Positions 60,629 to 64,000 of a DNA stretch of 64,000 nucleotides are shown piece by piece; the stretch's first letter is position 1, and each line of letters opens with the position of its first letter. A program made the position numbers and the translations under genes. Below the pieces are notes generated by a model. The model did not search any database and was not told the origin of the DNA. It worked only from the letters and a program-made list of their open reading frames with translations. This stretch comes from Candidatus Parcubacteria bacterium. Lineage in GTDB: Bacteria; Patescibacteria; ABY1; BM507; UBA12075. The stretch lies in NCBI GenBank assembly GCA_002869165.1, contig PKTK01000008.1:1-64000 (forward strand). Direction: 5' to 3'.

Positions 60629-61687
60629 CTATAAAAAATCTTGTAAAACTTCAGCTCTTTTCTGAGCCTCAATTTTACTTAACTCCTCCTTTTTAATAAT
60701 TATACTAGCTACCGGCATAATAGGCAAAGAAGCCCACCATCGTTCAGCTGTAAAATTAAATTGGATTTTTTTAAATCCGTAATACATATCTTTTTGTTTA
60801 TCATGATAAGTAACAAAATTTATCAGATAAAAAAGCATTGTAGTGTCTCTCCAGCCCCATAGCCTTCCCAAAACTAGAGGCATAGTTATTTCTTCATACA
60901 CCCTTTTCTCAAAATAAGGCATTGAAAACCAAAAACCAAAAATACAAATTTCACCTGCAAGCTCCTTTATGGGTTTGTGCATATCATAAATATAATATAA
61001 GCCCCCTATTTTTAATACCTTCAAAACTTCTTCAAGATTATTTATTGATTCCTTAATTCCACCAATCCCAAACACATTTGTAACAACATCTACTGATGAC
61101 TCATCAATAGTAACAAAACCTTCTTTTTTTTGGGTTAGAGCAGTAGCGTCACCTCTTACAAACTTCGTTTGCACTGCTTGAGAATAAAATTTAGAATGTT
61201 TTTTCCGTGCTCTTGAGAGCATTGCTTCATTGTAATAAAGCCCAATCAAATTTACAGCCAATCCTTCAACCTTATTTAAATGAAAAATATTATCAATCTC
61301 TTTAGCTGTAAGACCTGTGCCTGTACAAAGATCAAGGCAAACGATTGAGTTTTGACTATTATTAAAACAATTTAAAACAAATTGTGCTGCACTTCTTCTC
61401 CATTTTAAATCCTGACCGCGGGTGGTCATGTGGTGCTTCCAATCATAAAATCTTGCTTCCCGATTATAAACTCTTTCAACTTCTTTTTCGTCCAACTCAC
61501 AAACTTTGTCTTTACGGGGATTCAAAACAATCCAAATAAATGCTTGAATAATTTTTTTTAACACCCAAAATAACATCCGCTTAAAAATATTTATTTGAGA
61601 AAATTCATCAACAAATAAATATTCTGGGAGAAATTTATTTCTTAATTGATTTTTTTCAAAAATCAAATCCTCCTTCTTATTTTCCAT
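60629..61687 (-). CDS. Class I SAM-dependent methyltransferase (UbiE-like)
   Basis: A 352-aa protein. A SAM-binding motif I lies in VCLDLCTGTGLTAKEID (about residues 118-134). Motif II is around AVNLIGLYYNEAMLSRARKK, and an acidic post-motif at VRGDATAL. A hydrophobic or amphipathic region (about 245-290) precedes motifs typical of small-molecule or lipid methyltransferases. N-terminal residues 30-55 (FKRMLFWVLKKIIQAFIWIVL) are hydrophobic, suggesting membrane association. The start has a Shine-Dalgarno (AGAGGA). It follows the SDR gene by 22 bases, so both may modify the same lipid or polyketide-like substrate. Specific substrate unknown. Confidence 0.75.
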   Translation of the reverse strand: MENKKEDLIFEKNQLRNKFLPEYLFVDEFSQINIFKRMLFWVLKKIIQAFIWIVLNPRKDKVCELDEKEVERVYNREARFYDWKHHMTTRGQDLKWRRSAAQFVLNCFNNSQNSIVCLDLCTGTGLTAKEIDNIFHLNKVEGLAVNLIGLYYNEAMLSRARKKHSKFYSQAVQTKFVRGDATALTQKKEGFVTIDESSVDVVTNVFGIGGIKESINNLEEVLKVLKIGGLYYIYDMHKPIKELAGEICIFGFWFSMPYFEKRVYEEITMPLVLGRLWGWRDTTMLFYLINFVTYHDKQKDMYYGFKKIQFNFTAERWWASLPIMPVASIIIKKEELSKIEAQKRAEVLQDFL

Positions 61688-61709
61688 ATCCTCTTCCTCT
61701 TAAACAATG

Positions 61710-62822
61710 TTATACCGAAAGTTCAAATTCATTCTCCACAGCGAACCCAAGCATTTTATCTATAAAAGGTTGGTTCACTTCTGGATGGCTTACAAAAGTG
61801 CCTCCACAAGCATCAATCGTAGGACGAAGATCCCATTTGTAAGTCCAGGAAACATATGGCACATAATCCCTCATGGCCTTATGAAGCATTCTTTCAATTC
61901 TGTCCATTTTTTTATCAGAATTTTTTTGCCTTTCATTGCCATCAAGATACTCAACACCAAAAATCTTTAAATAATTGAGTCCAAGTTGTAAAATATTTTT
62001 ATACTCAGGCGCTCGATTATTTACGATTGGGAAAACGCCCGTCTTCTCATTAGCACGTATCTTCATCATGAGATCAATGGCATAATCAACAGCAATTACA
62101 TTTACTTCGGCTTTTTCGTGACCCAAAACATTAATCGGCATATTTATATCTTTGCCATTTGCTTCTTTAAGTACATTATTCCTAAAAAAATGAAAAGACT
62201 GCATGAAGCGATAATAGCCAGAAAAATTAAAGGCTTTTCCAAGTTCAGTATCACCAACCACTATACTCGGCTTAAACACAGTTATCTGTGTTTGCGGATT
62301 TTCCAAACCCCAAGCAAGCAGCATTTCTTCTGAAAGCGTCTTAGTTTCTTCGTAAGGATTATTGAAACGGGGTAAATCAATCTGGAAATAAGTTTCTGCA
62401 ACTTTGTTAGCATCAGCATAAGCTGTCCCTAAATAAAAAACTTTTTCAATTTCAATTTCATTCATAAAGGAAAGCAAATTTTTCATACCACCTACGTTAA
62501 CTGCCTTGTTAATTTCTTCATCAACAAAATTAATTGAACCAGCACTATGCCACAACTCAGTAATCCCTCTCATCTTTATCCAAGATAATTCCTCTTGACT
62601 CAAACCAAGTAATGGCAAAGTCATATCACCTTTTAAAATATGTAGATTTATTGATTGCTCATTTATCTTATAACCTGTTAATTTGATAGCCCTAAAAACA
62701 CGACTTTGATAGTCAAGTTCCTTGCTATCACGTGATATCACACACAAATCATGTCCCTCAGACAGTAAATAAGCAGCAATATTTGAACCAACAAACCCAG
62801 TCACTCCTGTTAAAAAAATCAT
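61710..62822 (-). CDS. Extended SDR / thioester reductase-like protein
   Basis: A 370-aa NAD(P)-binding protein. The Rossmann glycine motif TGVTGFVGSN starts at about residue 5. The active-site YxxxK is in NPYEETKTLSEEM (Tyr about 151). The segment ITELWHSAGSINFVDE is typical of the fatty-acyl-CoA/thioester reductase (male sterility, NAD_binding_4) branch of extended SDRs. This family reduces carrier- or CoA-bound acids, or remodels sugars; which one is not decided by the sequence. A strong Shine-Dalgarno (AAAGGAG, six bases before ATG) supports the start. Likely operon with the methyltransferase gene. Confidence 0.75.
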   Translation of the reverse strand: MIFLTGVTGFVGSNIAAYLLSEGHDLCVISRDSKELDYQSRVFRAIKLTGYKINEQSINLHILKGDMTLPLLGLSQEELSWIKMRGITELWHSAGSINFVDEEINKAVNVGGMKNLLSFMNEIEIEKVFYLGTAYADANKVAETYFQIDLPRFNNPYEETKTLSEEMLLAWGLENPQTQITVFKPSIVVGDTELGKAFNFSGYYRFMQSFHFFRNNVLKEANGKDINMPINVLGHEKAEVNVIAVDYAIDLMMKIRANEKTGVFPIVNNRAPEYKNILQLGLNYLKIFGVEYLDGNERQKNSDKKMDRIERMLHKAMRDYVPYVSWTYKWDLRPTIDACGGTFVSHPEVNQPFIDKMLGFAVENEFELSV

Positions 62823-62942
62823 ATCATTCTCCTTTAAATAAAATAACTATAATGTAAAGATCTGCCTATAATAAATTATACAAAAAATGTCATGAATTTT
62901 TTATAAAAAAATTCTAAAGAAAAGATAAAAAAATTTTAACAA

Positions 62943-62966
62943 AAAAAGACTAATGTTAGTCTTTTT
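62943..62966 (-). terminator. Rho-independent terminator after response regulator gene
   Basis: AAAAAGACTA / TAGTCTTTTT (62943-62952 and 62957-62966) with a 4-base loop and T-run on the minus strand, 18 bases after the regulator stop. Confidence 0.8.
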
Positions 62967-62983
62967 ATTAATTTTCTGCCCTA

Positions 62984-63658
62984 TTATTCTTTTGTGTCAA
63001 TCTTGTAACCTTTTCCCGGTAATGTATAAAGTAGCTTTTTTTTGCCATCCAAGTCTACTTTTTTTCTTAAACTCATTATATGAGACTCTATAGTATTAGA
63101 AAAAGGATCTGCACTCATATCCCAAACATGCTCCATAATCATAGCTCTACTCAAAGCAATACCCTTATTTCTCATCATATATTCAAGCAAAGTAAATTCT
63201 TTTCTTGTTAATTTAATTTCCTCATCACCTCGACTTACTATATGCTTATTTATATCCATCTTCAAATCTGCCACTTTTAATATCTCTCCTTTTATATCTT
63301 TTGGTCTTCTCATCAAAGCCCTACTTCTTGCCATTAACTCATCTAAAGAAAAAGGTTTAGTAAGATAATCATCAGCCCCAGCATTAAGTAAATCTACTTT
63401 TGTGGTTGTCTCAGACTTCACCGAAAGCATGAGAACTGGAATATGCTTTTTCTTTTTTCTAATTTGCTTCAATGCATCTAAACCATTCATTTTTGGCATT
63501 GAAAAATCCATAGTTATAAGATCATAGTGATTACTCAAAACCATCTTAACTGCTTCGTCTCCATCTTGCGCTTCATCAACTACAAAACACTCAGCCTCTA
63601 AGCTTTTCTTCAAATAATTTCGAATTTCTTTTTCATCTTCAACAACAAGTACTCTCAT
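62984..63658 (-). CDS. OmpR-family response regulator
   Basis: A 224-aa two-component regulator: receiver domain (1-115) with acidic pocket VVEDEKE, phospho-Asp D51 (LITMDFSMPK) and Lys in YLTKPF, followed by a winged-helix DNA-binding domain (about 127-222, EIKLTRKEFTLLEYMMRNKG, NTIESHIMSLRKKVD, GKGYKI). Both parts look intact. There is no adjacent kinase gene; the kinase at 58464-60581 (interrupted) or that at 53106 might be its partner. It has its own promoter and is divergent from the GH130-like gene, which it might regulate. Confidence 0.9.
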   Translation of the reverse strand: MRVLVVEDEKEIRNYLKKSLEAECFVVDEAQDGDEAVKMVLSNHYDLITMDFSMPKMNGLDALKQIRKKKKHIPVLMLSVKSETTTKVDLLNAGADDYLTKPFSLDELMARSRALMRRPKDIKGEILKVADLKMDINKHIVSRGDEEIKLTRKEFTLLEYMMRNKGIALSRAMIMEHVWDMSADPFSNTIESHIMSLRKKVDLDGKKKLLYTLPGKGYKIDTKE

Positions 63659-63692
63659 AAATTATTATTTTTAATTAATTAGCAATGTTTTT

Positions 63693-63721
63693 ATTATACT
63701 ATCTTTTTAAAATCGGGTCAA
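63693..63721 (-). promoter_or_regulatory. Promoter of the OmpR-type regulator
   Basis: Minus strand: TTGACC (63716-63721), 17-base spacer, TATAAT (63693-63698). Leader of about 28 bases to the ATG at 63658. Confidence 0.7.
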
Positions 63722-63767
63722 TTTCGGATAGAATTGTAAAAAATACGTATAATAAACACCAAATCCC

Positions 63768-63796
63768 TTGTTTCCTCTAAATAATTTTGTTATAAT
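63768..63796 (+). promoter_or_regulatory. Promoter giving a leaderless GH130-like mRNA
   Basis: TTGTTT (63768-63773), 17-base spacer, TATAAT (63791-63796) with TG before it (TGTTATAAT). Only six bases separate the -10 from the ATG at 63803, so transcription should start at or next to the start codon. Confidence 0.65.
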
Positions 63797-63802
63797 AAGC
63801 TT

Positions 63803-64000
63803 ATGTTAAGAATAAAAAAACTTGGCGTTATTTTAAGACCAACAAGGCTTGCTTTTGAAAGCAAGTGTGTTTTTAATCCAGGTATTTATCAAGACGGCAA
63901 TACAGTCCACATGATTTATCGAGCGCTTGATGATAATTACGTTTCAACTCTTGGTTATGCCAGATTTGAAGGACCAACCAAGCTGGTTGAAAGATTTTCC
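63803..64000 (+). CDS. GH130-like glycosidase/phosphorylase, partial at window end
   Basis: The first 66 codons of a gene cut by the window edge. The sequence LRPTRLAFESKCVFNPGIYQDGNTVHMIYRALDDNYVSTLGYARFEG matches the start of GH130 enzymes (mannoside phosphorylases and relatives), with the NPG and hM(I/L)YRA motifs of the first two blades of the beta-propeller and the S.(L/I)GYA strand. Catalytic residues lie beyond the edge, so substrate cannot be judged. The start is chosen because it is the only Met before the motif and sits right behind the -10 box. Confidence 0.75.
   Translation, partial: MLRIKKLGVILRPTRLAFESKCVFNPGIYQDGNTVHMIYRALDDNYVSTLGYARFEGPTKLVERFS

Noticed and set aside
1..64000. 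tRNA, rRNA or CRISPR loci
   Set aside because: I saw no cloverleaf-like or rRNA-like segment and no regularly spaced repeats in the intergenic regions.

Overview
This window is AT-rich (GC-richer mainly in one glycine-rich coding stretch and one short intergenic patch) and has no rRNA or tRNA gene that I can see. The gene content suggests a candidate phylum radiation (Patescibacteria, Parcubacteria/Falkowbacteria-like) genome. The clues are many short proteins of unknown type, secreted Thr/Ser/Asn-rich Fn3, cohesin and dockerin proteins, type IV pilus genes with PilM and MshEN-PilB but no secretin, sparse Shine-Dalgarno sequences, and dispersed GTCATTCCCGG-type palindromes. The taxon is an inference from style, not from a marker gene.

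Layout. (1) 1-964: an almost exactly bounded IS481-like element at the window edge. (2) 1212-9103: an extracellular-protein locus with a short cohesin-like protein, two membrane-anchored cohesin/Ig proteins, a Cys-rich dockerin protein split by an in-frame TAA, a WxL-DUF916-like membrane protein, and a 588-aa secreted protein that is a paralogue of the C-terminus of the giant protein. (3) 9285-14647: a MacB/FtsX-type permease, an ABC ATPase with an unusual duplicated C-terminal domain, a four-helix-bundle protein and an Fn3 membrane protein. (4) 14715-32429: one 5904-aa giant surface protein. (5) 32709-46263, plus strand: a chemosensory and type IV pilus operon (CheW, CheY, CheB, CheA, CheC, CheD, a receiver with Glu in place of the phospho-Asp, PilB, PilC, four or five prepilins, a PilM-SH3 fusion, a receiver). 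(6) 46747-55292, minus strand: a convergent second module (MCP, prepilin, PilM-SH3, PilB, receiver, hybrid-input histidine kinase). (7) 55289-63658: a YeiH-family membrane protein, small ORFs, a multi-PAS protein, a second histidine kinase, a methyltransferase, an SDR reductase and an OmpR-type regulator. (8) 63803-64000: the start of a GH130-like gene.

How the genes may work together: the MCP, CheW, CheA, CheY/CheB/CheC/CheD and the CheY-like receivers lie beside pilus ATPases and prepilins. No flagellar gene is present. I therefore infer that this chemosensory pathway controls type IV pili (twitching or attachment). No CheR, PilT or PilD gene is in the window. The large secreted proteins and the ABC exporter-like pair are likely parts of the cell surface used in contact with other cells or polymers.

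The most striking oddity is that at least seven otherwise intact reading frames are each broken by one in-frame stop (six TAA, one TAG) with no frameshift: the dockerin protein, the four-helix protein, CheA, a PilV-like prepilin, the YeiH protein, a small PAS-tail-like protein and a histidine kinase. Normal genes here end in TAA, so general reassignment is unlikely. The candidates are nonsense mutations, programmed readthrough, or population/assembly artefacts. The CheA copy also has a degenerate ATP-binding G1 box.
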